Source: Deltaproteobacteria bacterium
GTDB taxonomy: Bacteria; Desulfobacterota; Desulfobacteria; Desulfobacterales; Desulfatirhabdiaceae
Assembly: GCA_026388755.1 (NCBI GenBank)
Contig: JAPLJE010000314.1
Span: 1-5,554 of the forward strand
Length of the DNA: 5,554 bases
Reading direction: 5' to 3'
In this document: positions 1 through 5,246 of the stretch, piece by piece
How positions within the stretch are numbered: position 1 is the first letter of the stretch
How the letters are laid out: every line of letters starts with the position of its first letter
Program-made: the position numbers and the translations under genes
The notes under the pieces: generated by a model
What the model saw: the letters and a program-made list of their open reading frames with translations, nothing else
Databases searched by the model: none
What the model was told of the DNA's origin: nothing

Positions 1-20
1 AACCCTTCACTTAAACATGG

Positions 21-62
21 ATAAAAAATAGGGGGGCAGTTATCGGCCATACCTGTCCCCTA
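21..62 (-). terminator. Rho-independent terminator of the branched-chain amino-acid binding protein gene
   Basis: Read on the minus strand, a GC-rich hairpin forms between 53-61 and 30-39 (AGGGGACAG against CTGCCCCCCT, with a small internal mismatch). A T-rich run, TATTTTTTAT, follows at 30-21. It begins about 23 bases past the stop codon at 85-87, the usual place for an intrinsic terminator. It suggests that this binding-protein transcript ends here, or is attenuated before any transporter genes lying to the left of the window. Confidence 0.75.
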
Positions 63-84
63 ACTTATTCAGCATTTTTGATGG

Positions 85-1221
85 TTATTTCTTCAACTCA
101 TCAAACTTTCCATCCTTGACCTGGTAAATCGAGAATCCCACACCGATAGCATCCCCACGATCGTCAAATTTGATTTTTCCAAGAGGCGTATCCACATAAT
201 CGGTCCGCAAGGCCTTGACAATGGCATCGTAATCGGTAGATCCGGCTTTCTGAATGGCGTTCAGCAGCGCCTGAGTGGCTGCATACCCATTGATGGAAAA
301 CGCACCCACATCTTCTCCGTAGGTTTTTTTATAAGCTTCTTTTACAGCTTTATCCATCGGATTGTTTGAGGTGTCTTTGGGTCCGGTTACATAGACACCT
401 TCCGCAAATTTTCCGGCAACTTTGATAAAGGTTTCGACCTTAACTCCGTCATCAGAAATAAAAACCGTTTTCATTTTGCTTTTTCGCATCTCGCTGATAA
501 TTTTTGATGCTTCCGGGTGATATCCGCCGAAAATAACCGCTTCAGCACCCGATTTCTTTACCTTGTTGACAACTGAAGAATAATCCACAGCTCCGGGGGT
601 TATCCCCTCGAAAAGGACAACCTGGCTTTTTCCGGATTTTTCAATGAATGTTTTTGCAAATTCAGCCAGACCTTTTCCATAATCGCCTTTATCATGAAGC
701 AGGGCAATTTTTTTGAGTTTCAGGGTGTCCAGGGCAAAATCGACTTCCAGTTTGGCCTGGGCGTCATCGGAGGCGATGGTCCGGAAAAAATTGGGGTATT
801 TCCCGCTCTGAGTCAAATCCGGATTCGTCGCGGAAGCAGAAATGGCAACGATTTTGGCATCTCTATAAATATCCAGCGCCGCTTTTGTCGCGCCGCTGCA
901 GACATGGCCGATAACCGCAACGACTCCATCGGATACCAGCTTGGTTGCCGTATTGGTGGCCACTTCCGGCTTGCATACATCATCTTCTGCAATGATTTCA
1001 ACCTGTTTTCCCAGGATTCCACCTTTGGCATTCACATCCTCGACCACCAGCTTGGCTGCCTTGACAATCGGCAGTCCATAAGAGGCCAGGTCCCCGCTAT
1101 GTGCGCCGCCAATTCCGATTTTAATGGTATCGGCTGCAACGCCAGAACCTGTAAATGCCAGAACCATCAGTCCTGCAATGATGGCGGTAATGAGCCGCTT
1201 TTTCATGGAATTTTTCTTCAT
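85..1221 (-). CDS. Branched-chain amino-acid ABC transporter, periplasmic substrate-binding protein (LivJ/LivK type)
   Basis: This is a periplasmic binding protein that captures leucine, isoleucine, valine or a related amino acid and hands it to an ABC permease (LivHMGF type). The 378 residues fit the family. Residues 1-30 are a Sec signal peptide: a Lys-rich start, a hydrophobic core (LITAIIAGLMVLAFTG) and probable cleavage after GVAA. The mature part opens with IKIGIGGAHSGDLASYG, the LivJ-like first strand. Two cysteines (DDVCKP and GHVCSG) match the disulfide of the E. coli Leu/Ile/Val-binding proteins, SASAT matches the ligand-binding TPAAT, and FGGYHPE matches the YGGYHPE hinge motif. 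The ATG at 1221 is chosen because GGGGAGG lies 9 bases upstream (1231-1237); an in-frame ATG at 1206 is possible. No permease or ATPase gene is in the window, so its partners lie left of position 1 or elsewhere. The exact ligand cannot be read from sequence. Confidence 0.95.
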   Translation of the reverse strand: MKKNSMKKRLITAIIAGLMVLAFTGSGVAADTIKIGIGGAHSGDLASYGLPIVKAAKLVVEDVNAKGGILGKQVEIIAEDDVCKPEVATNTATKLVSDGVVAVIGHVCSGATKAALDIYRDAKIVAISASATNPDLTQSGKYPNFFRTIASDDAQAKLEVDFALDTLKLKKIALLHDKGDYGKGLAEFAKTFIEKSGKSQVVLFEGITPGAVDYSSVVNKVKKSGAEAVIFGGYHPEASKIISEMRKSKMKTVFISDDGVKVETFIKVAGKFAEGVYVTGPKDTSNNPMDKAVKEAYKKTYGEDVGAFSINGYAATQALLNAIQKAGSTDYDAIVKALRTDYVDTPLGKIKFDDRGDAIGVGFSIYQVKDGKFDELKK

Positions 1222-1260
1222 AACCCCTGTCCTCCCCTTTAATTATTTTGGTATAAAATG

Positions 1261-1288
1261 TTCAATATAAACCACATCTTCTTATAAT
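1261..1288 (+). promoter_or_regulatory. Candidate promoter for nadK
   Basis: A perfect TATAAT lies at 1283-1288, with only a poor -35 (TTCAAT at 1261-1266, 16-base spacer). Transcription from here would begin near 1295. That leaves only about 7 bases before the ATG at 1302 but a normal leader of about 110 bases before the preferred GTG at 1407. Confidence 0.4.
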
Positions 1289-1293
1289 AACAA
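1264..1293 (-). promoter_or_regulatory. Candidate sigma-70-type promoter for the binding-protein gene
   Basis: On the minus strand TTGTTA (1293-1288) is followed after 18 bases by TATATT (1269-1264), giving 4/6 and 5/6 matches to the -35 and -10 consensus. It lies about 40 bases upstream of the ATG at 1221 and before the Shine-Dalgarno. It is an eye-matched site in AT-rich DNA, so chance matches are possible. It overlaps the plus-strand candidate promoter of nadK. Confidence 0.35.
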
Positions 1294-1406
1294 CCATCTA
1301 AATGAGTCAAGATAAAAGAATTTGCTTTTTGGGTTGGAATTCATTAAAGTCTTTAGAGATCTTGGTGGATATATCAGGTGAATTAACTCAGGGGTCATTG
1401 AATCTC

Positions 1407-2261
1407 GTGAAACGAATCGGGCTGGTCGTAAAAAACGATCATCTGGCCATACAGAAGGCCGACGAACTTGAAATCTGGCTAAAAGCCAGGGATATCGATG
1501 TCTTCAGAAATGAGATGTTTTTCCCAAAGCGCGATTTTTCGGGTTCCCGATCATCTCATGCCCCGAATGACCTGTTCTGTGTTCTGGTCTTAGGAGGTGA
1601 TGGGACTTTCTTAAGCGCTGTCCGGTGGATAGGCGATGCCCCCATACCTGTTTTAGGGATAAAATTCGGCGAAGTCGGCTTTCTGGCCGAAATATCTGAA
1701 GACAATCTGTTTGAGGCGGTCAACGCCATTATTCGTCAGGATTTTATAACCAGCCCTCGAATGCGTCTTCAGGCCGATATCCTTCGTGAAGATCGGCTTG
1801 TTGCCTCTGAAACCGTTCTCAATGATCTGGTTATCAACAAAGGCGCGCTGGCGCGCCTTGCCAGCATTAAAACCCTTCTGGACAACCATTATTTAACCAC
1901 ATACCGGGCTGATGGCCTAATCGTGGCAACCCCCACGGGCTCAACCGCGTATTCCCTTGCGGCTGGTGGACCTATTGTTCACCCCGCAGTTCCCGGCATC
2001 ATTCTGACACCCATTTGCCCGTTTACCCTGACCATCCGACCTTTGATAATTCCGGATTCGGTTGTCATTACCATTGCCCTTGAGAAAGAGGTTACGGATG
2101 TTCTTGTAACATTTGATGGCCAGTCCGGCATTGAACTCCAAAACAAAGACACGATCAGGATTCAGAAAAGCCCCCATCCGGTGCTGATGATCAAGCTCCC
2201 TGGTCAGCGTTATTTTGACCTGGTAAAAGCCAAACTGAGATGGAGCGGCGGCCGCGTTTAG
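1407..2261 (+). CDS. nadK: NAD kinase (ATP-dependent, NADP-forming)
   Basis: This cytoplasmic enzyme phosphorylates NAD to NADP and is the cell's source of NADP. With the GTG start the protein has 284 residues, normal for bacterial NadK. Visible signatures, in that numbering, are GGDGT at 63-67 (nucleotide binding, with catalytic Asp65), LNDLVINKG around 138-146 (the conserved Asn-Asp/Glu pair), and the glycine-rich [16 protein letters not shown] from about 169. [18 protein letters not shown] follows, then a beta-rich C-terminus ending LRWSGGRV. The frame is open back to an ATG at 1302, but that start has no Shine-Dalgarno and its 35 extra residues do not look like NadK. Family proteins begin at the (M)KRIGLVVK strand. 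GTG 1407 has AGGGG at 1390-1394; a TTG at 1398 is another option. The TPR lipoprotein follows 83 bases downstream and could share the transcript. Confidence 0.93.
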   Translation: MKRIGLVVKNDHLAIQKADELEIWLKARDIDVFRNEMFFPKRDFSGSRSSHAPNDLFCVLVLGGDGTFLSAVRWIGDAPIPVLGIKFGEVGFLAEISEDNLFEAVNAIIRQDFITSPRMRLQADILREDRLVASETVLNDLVINKGALARLASIKTLLDNHYLTTYRADGLIVATPTGSTAYSLAAGGPIVHPAVPGIILTPICPFTLTIRPLIIPDSVVITIALEKEVTDVLVTFDGQSGIELQNKDTIRIQKSPHPVLMIKLPGQRYFDLVKAKLRWSGGRV

Positions 2262-2344
2262 GATATTGACTTCCCGCCATCCTTTGATTATAAATGACAT
2301 AGACCCATTGGTCAAAACGAAACATAATAAAAACAGCGGACGAT

Positions 2345-2755
2345 ATGTTCAATCATTCAAAACCTTCTGCCTCAATAAGAAAAAAACATCATCCAGATAT
2401 GGCGATCATGTTCTGTTCGATAATCTGTATTTTTTTCTTTTCTGCCTGCGGTCCTATCAGTTCGTATCACCATACAGCACTTGATACCCCTTCCCGACAC
2501 GTGGACACCGGGATGAAATTTATTCAAATCAACAAAATTGATGCGGCTGTTTTGGAATTTTCTCGCGCTACTGAACTGGATCCGGAATATGCTCCGGCTT
2601 ACACGGGGCTGGGACTGGCTTATGGCAGAATGGGAGATTTCGTAAAAGGCTATGAATTCATTGAATTGGCTGCTGAAAAAGCTCGGGGATATGAAGAGGA
2701 AGCCGCTGTAAGAGACGCACGAAAGCAACTGGACACTCTGAAAAAAAACCTCTGA
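2345..2755 (+). CDS. Small TPR-repeat lipoprotein, function unknown
   Basis: This 136-residue protein is probably lipid-anchored. Residues 1-18 include a basic stretch (RKKHH), followed by a hydrophobic core (MAIMFCSIICIFFF) and a lipobox-like FSAC with Cys35. Phe at -3 is unusual, since Leu is commonest. After a short linker there are two tetratricopeptide repeats. TPR1 is about 49-82, with G56, A68, F72, A75 and P80 in consensus positions; TPR2 is about 83-116, with L89, G90, Y93 and A109. A charged helix (RDARKQLDTLKK) closes the protein. The ATG at 2345 is preferred because it supplies the positive N-region, though its ribosome site is weak; ATG 2399 would begin directly at the hydrophobic core. 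TPR lipoproteins usually scaffold protein contacts at the envelope, as the outer-membrane PilF/PilW family does. With only two repeats I cannot assign a specific role. Confidence 0.8.
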   Translation: MFNHSKPSASIRKKHHPDMAIMFCSIICIFFFSACGPISSYHHTALDTPSRHVDTGMKFIQINKIDAAVLEFSRATELDPEYAPAYTGLGLAYGRMGDFVKGYEFIELAAEKARGYEEEAAVRDARKQLDTLKKNL

Positions 2756-2937
2756 CAGAGTTTTCACCCGTAAAGTTATCTGGAGAAGGAGCGCATTCCA
2801 CATCTGCCATGCCATGCAACCTGCTCCAAGTGAGCGTATTTTATTCAAATCGTTCGCTGCGAAATGACTGGACCCGGACCCTCTATTCAAGAACGTACCC
2901 TTCATTTAACCGTTCTAAGCGATGTTCCCATTTTTCC

Positions 2938-2973
2938 TTGACTTGAAACGTCGTGTAACTTAAATGATATAAA
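2938..2973 (+). promoter_or_regulatory. Candidate promoter for hflKC
   Basis: TTGACT at 2938-2943 is a 5/6 match to the -35 box. A shifted alternative, TTGAAA (2943-2948), stands 19 bases from TATAAA (2968-2973). The -10 17 bases after TTGACT is poor (TAAATG, 2961-2966), so the exact pairing is uncertain. The position, 45-80 bases before the hflK start and after a long gene-free spacer, suits an independent hflKC promoter. The CTTGAAA string resembles a heat-shock sigma -35, but I see no CCCAT-type -10 partner. Confidence 0.4.
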
Positions 2974-2979
2974 ATAATC

Positions 2980-2997
2980 AATAACCCCCCTGTTATT
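2980..2997 (+). repeat. Small perfect inverted repeat in the hflK leader
   Basis: AATAAC (2980-2985) and GTTATT (2992-2997) are perfect inverted copies around a CCCCCT loop. The repeat sits between the candidate promoter and the hflK Shine-Dalgarno (GGTGGA, 3006-3011). It could be an operator half-site pair or a weak RNA hairpin near the ribosome site. With only 6 mostly A-T pairs the stem is weak. Confidence 0.35.
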
Positions 2998-3018
2998 AAC
3001 TTTATGGTGGAAATATCT

Positions 3019-3384
3019 ATGAGCTGGGACTGGGAAAAATTAAAAGAACAGCAGCAAAGCAAAAGCGGCCCCAATATGCCGCAATTGGATGAACTTGCCA
3101 ACAAACTGAAAAATATCAAACTCCCTGGCGGTCCGATTGTGATTGTTGTGGCTGCAATATTGTTTTTGGGAGTATCCATGTTTTACACCGTGGATGTGGA
3201 TGAGGTGGGCGTGGTGCAGCGCTTTGGCAAATATGTGCGGACGACTCAGCCCGGTCTGAACTTTAAACTGCCTACCGGAATTGAAAAAGTAACCAAGGTT
3301 AAAGTCCGCCGCATTTATAAAGAGGAATTCGGTTTCAGCACCAATCGTGAAGGATTAGAGAATCTATTTTCGGTACCACGCTAG
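3019..3384 (+). CDS. hflK: HflK N-terminal fragment (as the sequence stands)
   Basis: This is the part a ribosome would make from the hflK start. It has a hydrophilic cytoplasmic lead (MSWDWEKLKEQQQ) and one membrane anchor at about residues 38-57 (PIVIVVAAILFLGVSMFY). The opening of the SPFH domain follows (DEVGVVQRFGKYVRTTQPGL), up to KEEFGFSTNREG at residue 112. The last nine codons (LENLFSVPR) before the TAG are not HflK-like; they are the out-of-frame reading of the DnaJ-type segment. A membrane-anchored stub without the rest of the SPFH and helical domains should not assemble with HflC. Confidence 0.7.
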   Translation: MSWDWEKLKEQQQSKSGPNMPQLDELANKLKNIKLPGGPIVIVVAAILFLGVSMFYTVDVDEVGVVQRFGKYVRTTQPGLNFKLPTGIEKVTKVKVRRIYKEEFGFSTNREGLENLFSVPR

Positions 3385-3485
3385 ATTTGCGTTTATCAAC
3401 TGATGGCGGAGCAGCTCAAAATATCTCTGCGCGAGTCCCTGCAGGAATTAACGATGGCGCAAAGATTCGCTTAAAAGGAAAAGGC
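3351..3485 (+). other. DnaJ/Hsp40 C-terminal-domain-like segment inside hflK
   Basis: Read in the frame beginning at 3351 (one base back from the HflK frame), this stretch gives ESIFGTTLDLRLS from 3360 and then ISARVPAGINDGAKIRLKGKG-type residues; the VPAG...KGKG part is 3435-3485. V/I-P-A-G-[VI]-x-D-G-x-x-I-R-L-x-G-K-G is the hallmark of the substrate-binding C-terminal domain of DnaJ proteins, and the upstream GTT-L-L pattern fits the strand just before it. No CxxCxGxG zinc-finger motif lies between them, so the source resembles a CbpA-like or zinc-less DnaJ. There is no J domain and no C-terminal half, so the segment cannot work as a chaperone. Its left edge is near 3352-3360. At the right edge AAGGC (3481-3485) reads equally well as the end of the DnaJ part and the resumption of HflK. 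The source organism cannot be told from 43 codons. Confidence 0.75.
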
Positions 3486-3522
3486 TTTTTTATTCAAGGT
3501 CAAGGATATCCGTCGCCTGCTG

Positions 3523-4065
3523 ATGGATATGTCGGAAGCCGCCATGCGCCTTGTTGTCGGGGACCGCAGTGTCAACGAGGTGATCAGCAAGCGGGAAGAA
3601 ATTGCGGTTGAAGCCAGGAACATCCTCCAAAATGAACTGGATAACGCCGAAGCCGGCATAACCGTTGTCACCATCGAAATGAAAAAAACCAATGTCCCGG
3701 ATCCGGTTCAGCCTTCATTTAACGAAGTCAACCAGGCGGTTCAGGAAAAAGAAAAAATGATTTATCAGGCCAAGGAAGATTACAACAAGGCCATACCTAA
3801 TGCGCGCGGGGAGGCAGACCGGACCATCAAGGCTGCAGAGGGATTTGCCCTGGATCGTGTCAACCGTGCAAAAGGGGATGCCTCAAGATTTAGCGCCCTT
3901 TATGCTGAATACGATAAGGCCAAGGATATCACCAAACGACGGCTTTACTTAGAAATGATGAGCAGTATTTTCCCGAAAATCGGTGAAAAATATATCGTGG
4001 ACTCGGATCAAAGTAATCTTCTTCCATTTCTTAACCTCGGTAAAAATAGAGGGGCTTCAAAATGA
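3523..4065 (+). CDS. hflK: HflK C-terminal fragment (as the sequence stands)
   Basis: HflK similarity actually resumes at about 3481 (KAFLFKVKDIRRLLMD); 3523 is only the first ATG in that frame and has no Shine-Dalgarno. Visible family hallmarks are VVGDRSVNEVISKREEI, VTIEMKKTNVPDPVQPSFNEVNQA, the charged coiled-coil region with IPNARGEADRTIKAAEGFAL and VNRAKGDASRF, and RRLYLEMM. The end, KYIVDSDQSNLLPFLNL, is close to the usual C-terminus. In an intact protein this part is periplasmic and forms the helical wall of the HflKC cage. Separate translation is doubtful. Confidence 0.65.
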   Translation: MDMSEAAMRLVVGDRSVNEVISKREEIAVEARNILQNELDNAEAGITVVTIEMKKTNVPDPVQPSFNEVNQAVQEKEKMIYQAKEDYNKAIPNARGEADRTIKAAEGFALDRVNRAKGDASRFSALYAEYDKAKDITKRRLYLEMMSSIFPKIGEKYIVDSDQSNLLPFLNLGKNRGASK

Positions 4066-4994
4066 ATTCCAAAGTTTTTTTGATCATCGCTGCCAGCATC
4101 GCCCTTTTGATGGCTTATACATCGGCCTACATCGTGAATGAAACCGAGCAGGTTGTGGTTACCCAGTTTGGCCGCGTGGTAGGTACTCCCAAGCAGGCTC
4201 CCGGGCTATATTTCAAGGTGCCTTTTATTCAGGAAGCAACGTATTTTCCCAAAACGCTTCTCCTGTGGGACGGCGATCCAGGTCAGATTCCCACATTGGA
4301 TAAAACCTATATCTGGGTGGATGTTTTTGCCCGCTGGAAAATCGTGGACCCGATCAAATTCTTTCAGACCGGCAAGAACACGGTCAGCGCCCAGGGACGG
4401 CTGGACGACATCATTGATCCGGCTACCCGCAATTTTATTACGTCCTTCCGGCTTATTGAAGCGGTCAGAAGGAGCAACCGGGAACTGGATACCTTTGAAA
4501 TCGGCCTGGAAGATATTCAAAAAGAACCGGCAGAGCAGATTACTGCGGGCAGGGACAAAATTACCCAGGGAATTCTGGAACAGGCTCAGCCCAAATTATC
4601 TCCTTTTGGCATCGAGCTGGTGGATGTCAAAATCAAACGCATTAATTACGTGGAACAAGTCCGGGAGTCTGTGTATGGTCGAATGATTGCGGAACGAAAA
4701 CAAATAGCGGAGAAGTTTCGATCTGAAGGCAAAGGAGAGGCCGCCAGAATCATGGGTGAAAAGGAAAGGGATTTAAAACGGATTACTTCCGAAGCCTACC
4801 GGACCGCTCAGGAAATTAAAGGCAAGGCCGATGCCGAAGCGACAAAACTCTATGCCCAGGCATACGGCGTTGATCCGGAATTTTATTCGTTTACCAAATC
4901 CCTTGAGGTTTACAATGAAACGCTGGGTGAGAATAGTTCGGTTGTGCTTTCAACCAGTGCTGAATTCTTGAAATATCTGAAAGGATACAAATAA
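4062..4994 (+). CDS. hflC: HflC, FtsH protease regulator subunit (SPFH/prohibitin family)
   Basis: HflC is the partner of HflK in the inner-membrane complex that encloses FtsH and restrains degradation of membrane proteins. The 310 residues look intact. An N-terminal anchor (VFLIIAASIALLMAYTSAYIV, about residues 5-25) is followed by the SPFH domain opening ETEQVVVTQFGRVVGTP and GLYFKVPFIQEATYFPK. Next come KTYIWVDVFARWKIVDPIKFF and LDDIIDPATRNFI, then VDVKIKRINY and the helical RMIAERKQIAEKFRSEGKGE. EIKGKADAEATKLYAQAYG and the C-terminal EFYSFTKSLEVY and SAEFLKYLKGY complete the family pattern. The start overlaps the hflK stop (ATGA), which favours translational coupling, but AGAGGGG at 4048-4054 (7 bases upstream) gives it a strong ribosome site of its own. 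HflC could therefore still be made if hflK is truly broken. Confidence 0.95.
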   Translation: MNSKVFLIIAASIALLMAYTSAYIVNETEQVVVTQFGRVVGTPKQAPGLYFKVPFIQEATYFPKTLLLWDGDPGQIPTLDKTYIWVDVFARWKIVDPIKFFQTGKNTVSAQGRLDDIIDPATRNFITSFRLIEAVRRSNRELDTFEIGLEDIQKEPAEQITAGRDKITQGILEQAQPKLSPFGIELVDVKIKRINYVEQVRESVYGRMIAERKQIAEKFRSEGKGEAARIMGEKERDLKRITSEAYRTAQEIKGKADAEATKLYAQAYGVDPEFYSFTKSLEVYNETLGENSSVVLSTSAEFLKYLKGYK

Positions 4995-5053
4995 AAAAGG
5001 TTACAGCAGTACCTGAACGCCCAGTTAACGGATGACCAGCATTGTCAATCTGG

Positions 5054-5112
5054 AAAAAGAAAAGCACTGACGCAACAACGGAAAAGCCGTTATGCGAAAG
5101 TGCTTTTTCTTT
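5054..5112. terminator. Long hairpin, probably a bidirectional terminator between convergent genes
   Basis: AAAAAGAAAAGCACT (5054-5068) pairs with AGTGCTTTTTCTTT (5099-5112) apart from a one-base bulge. Inner stems CGCA/TGCG (5071-5074 with 5093-5096) and ACGG/CCGT (5078-5081 with 5087-5090) close on an AAAAG loop. A T-rich run ends the right arm on the plus strand and, by the A-rich left arm, also on the minus strand. It lies 60 bases after the hflC stop and 24 bases after the stop of the convergent small gene, so it can serve both. Confidence 0.8.
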
Positions 5113-5135
5113 GTACAGAAAAGATTCCAGGCATC

Positions 5136-5234
5136 TTATTTACCTTTCCTTCTCTGGTGGCGTGTACGGGCCAAAAGCTTTTTATGTTTATGCTTTCTCA
5201 TTTTTTTTCTTCTTTTTTTAATGACACTTCCCAA
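5136..5234 (-). CDS. Tiny basic ribosomal protein, bS22/mS38-like (AURKAIP1/COX24 domain)
   Basis: This 32-residue, extremely basic protein starts with TTG: MGSVIKKRRKK opens it and LARTRHQRRKGK closes it, joined by MRKHKHKKL. The pattern G-S-V-I-K-K-R-R-K-[RK]-M, a Lys/His-rich middle, L-L-x-[RK]-T-R-x-Q-R-R-K-x-G-K is that of the small proteins annotated as AURKAIP1/COX24-domain. These correspond to bS22 of mycobacterial 30S subunits and to the C-terminal end of mitochondrial mS38, where the peptide threads into 16S/12S rRNA. Over half the residues are Lys, Arg or His. The start is supported by GGAGGTGATC at 5237-5246, 7 bases (counted from GGAGG) before the TTG; an ATG start at 5201 would lose the conserved GSVIKKRRKK. 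The gene stands alone, facing hflC across a shared terminator. Binding to the small subunit is inferred from the family. Confidence 0.88.
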   Translation of the reverse strand: MGSVIKKRRKKMRKHKHKKLLARTRHQRRKGK

Positions 5235-5236
5235 CC

Positions 5237-5246
5237 GATCACCTCC
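5237..5246 (-). promoter_or_regulatory. Near-perfect extended Shine-Dalgarno fixing a TTG start
   Basis: On the minus strand GGAGGTGATC is a ten-base match to the 16S rRNA 3' end, much longer than a usual site. The GGAGG core stands 7 bases from TTG 5234. It decides the start of the 32-residue ribosomal protein and implies strong initiation, suiting an abundant protein with a weak start codon. Confidence 0.85.

Larger units (their letters stand above)
3019..4065 (+). pseudogene. hflK: hflK, FtsH protease regulator subunit, interrupted by a DnaJ-like segment
   Basis: HflK pairs with HflC in a membrane-anchored SPFH/prohibitin complex that surrounds the FtsH protease and controls its access to membrane proteins. 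Codons 1-112 (to 3354) and the last 194 codons (from 3481) are convincing HflK in the same frame. The 126 bases between them do not encode the expected ESLMLTGDLN...VQYRI-type stretch of the SPFH domain, and the frame carries TAG at 3382-3384 and TAA at 3472-3474. Read straight through, the gene would have 348 codons, normal for the family, so the lost stretch has been replaced by something of nearly equal length rather than enlarged or deleted. Start ATG 3019 (MSWDWEKL) is chosen over ATG 3004 because GGTGGA lies 7 bases before it and family members begin this way. Its stop overlaps the hflC start (ATGA). The break is either an assembly fault or a true inactivation. Confidence 0.85.

Noticed and set aside
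694..1242. 182-residue plus-strand frame opposite the binding protein
   Set aside because: Antisense shadow of a clearly real LivJ-type gene.
2745..2764. AAAACCTC/GAGTTTT inverted repeat over the TPR gene stop as a terminator
   Set aside because: The stem is short, bulged and A-T rich, and the T-run is only four bases; too weak to call.
2372..2905. 177-residue minus-strand frame opposite the TPR lipoprotein
   Set aside because: No recognisable protein pattern, and the plus-strand frame has a signal peptide and TPR repeats; this is a shadow.
3385..3474. Open stretch in the HflK frame between the two stops, including MAEQLKISLRESLQELTMAQ
   Set aside because: It looks amphipathic but resembles no HflK sequence; it is the shifted reading of the DnaJ-like segment, whose own frame carries a recognisable motif.
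3387..3611. A 74-residue frame starting at TTG
   Set aside because: Only its first ~33 residues are DnaJ-like; the rest is the out-of-frame reading of hflK. It is not a gene, so I describe the segment instead.
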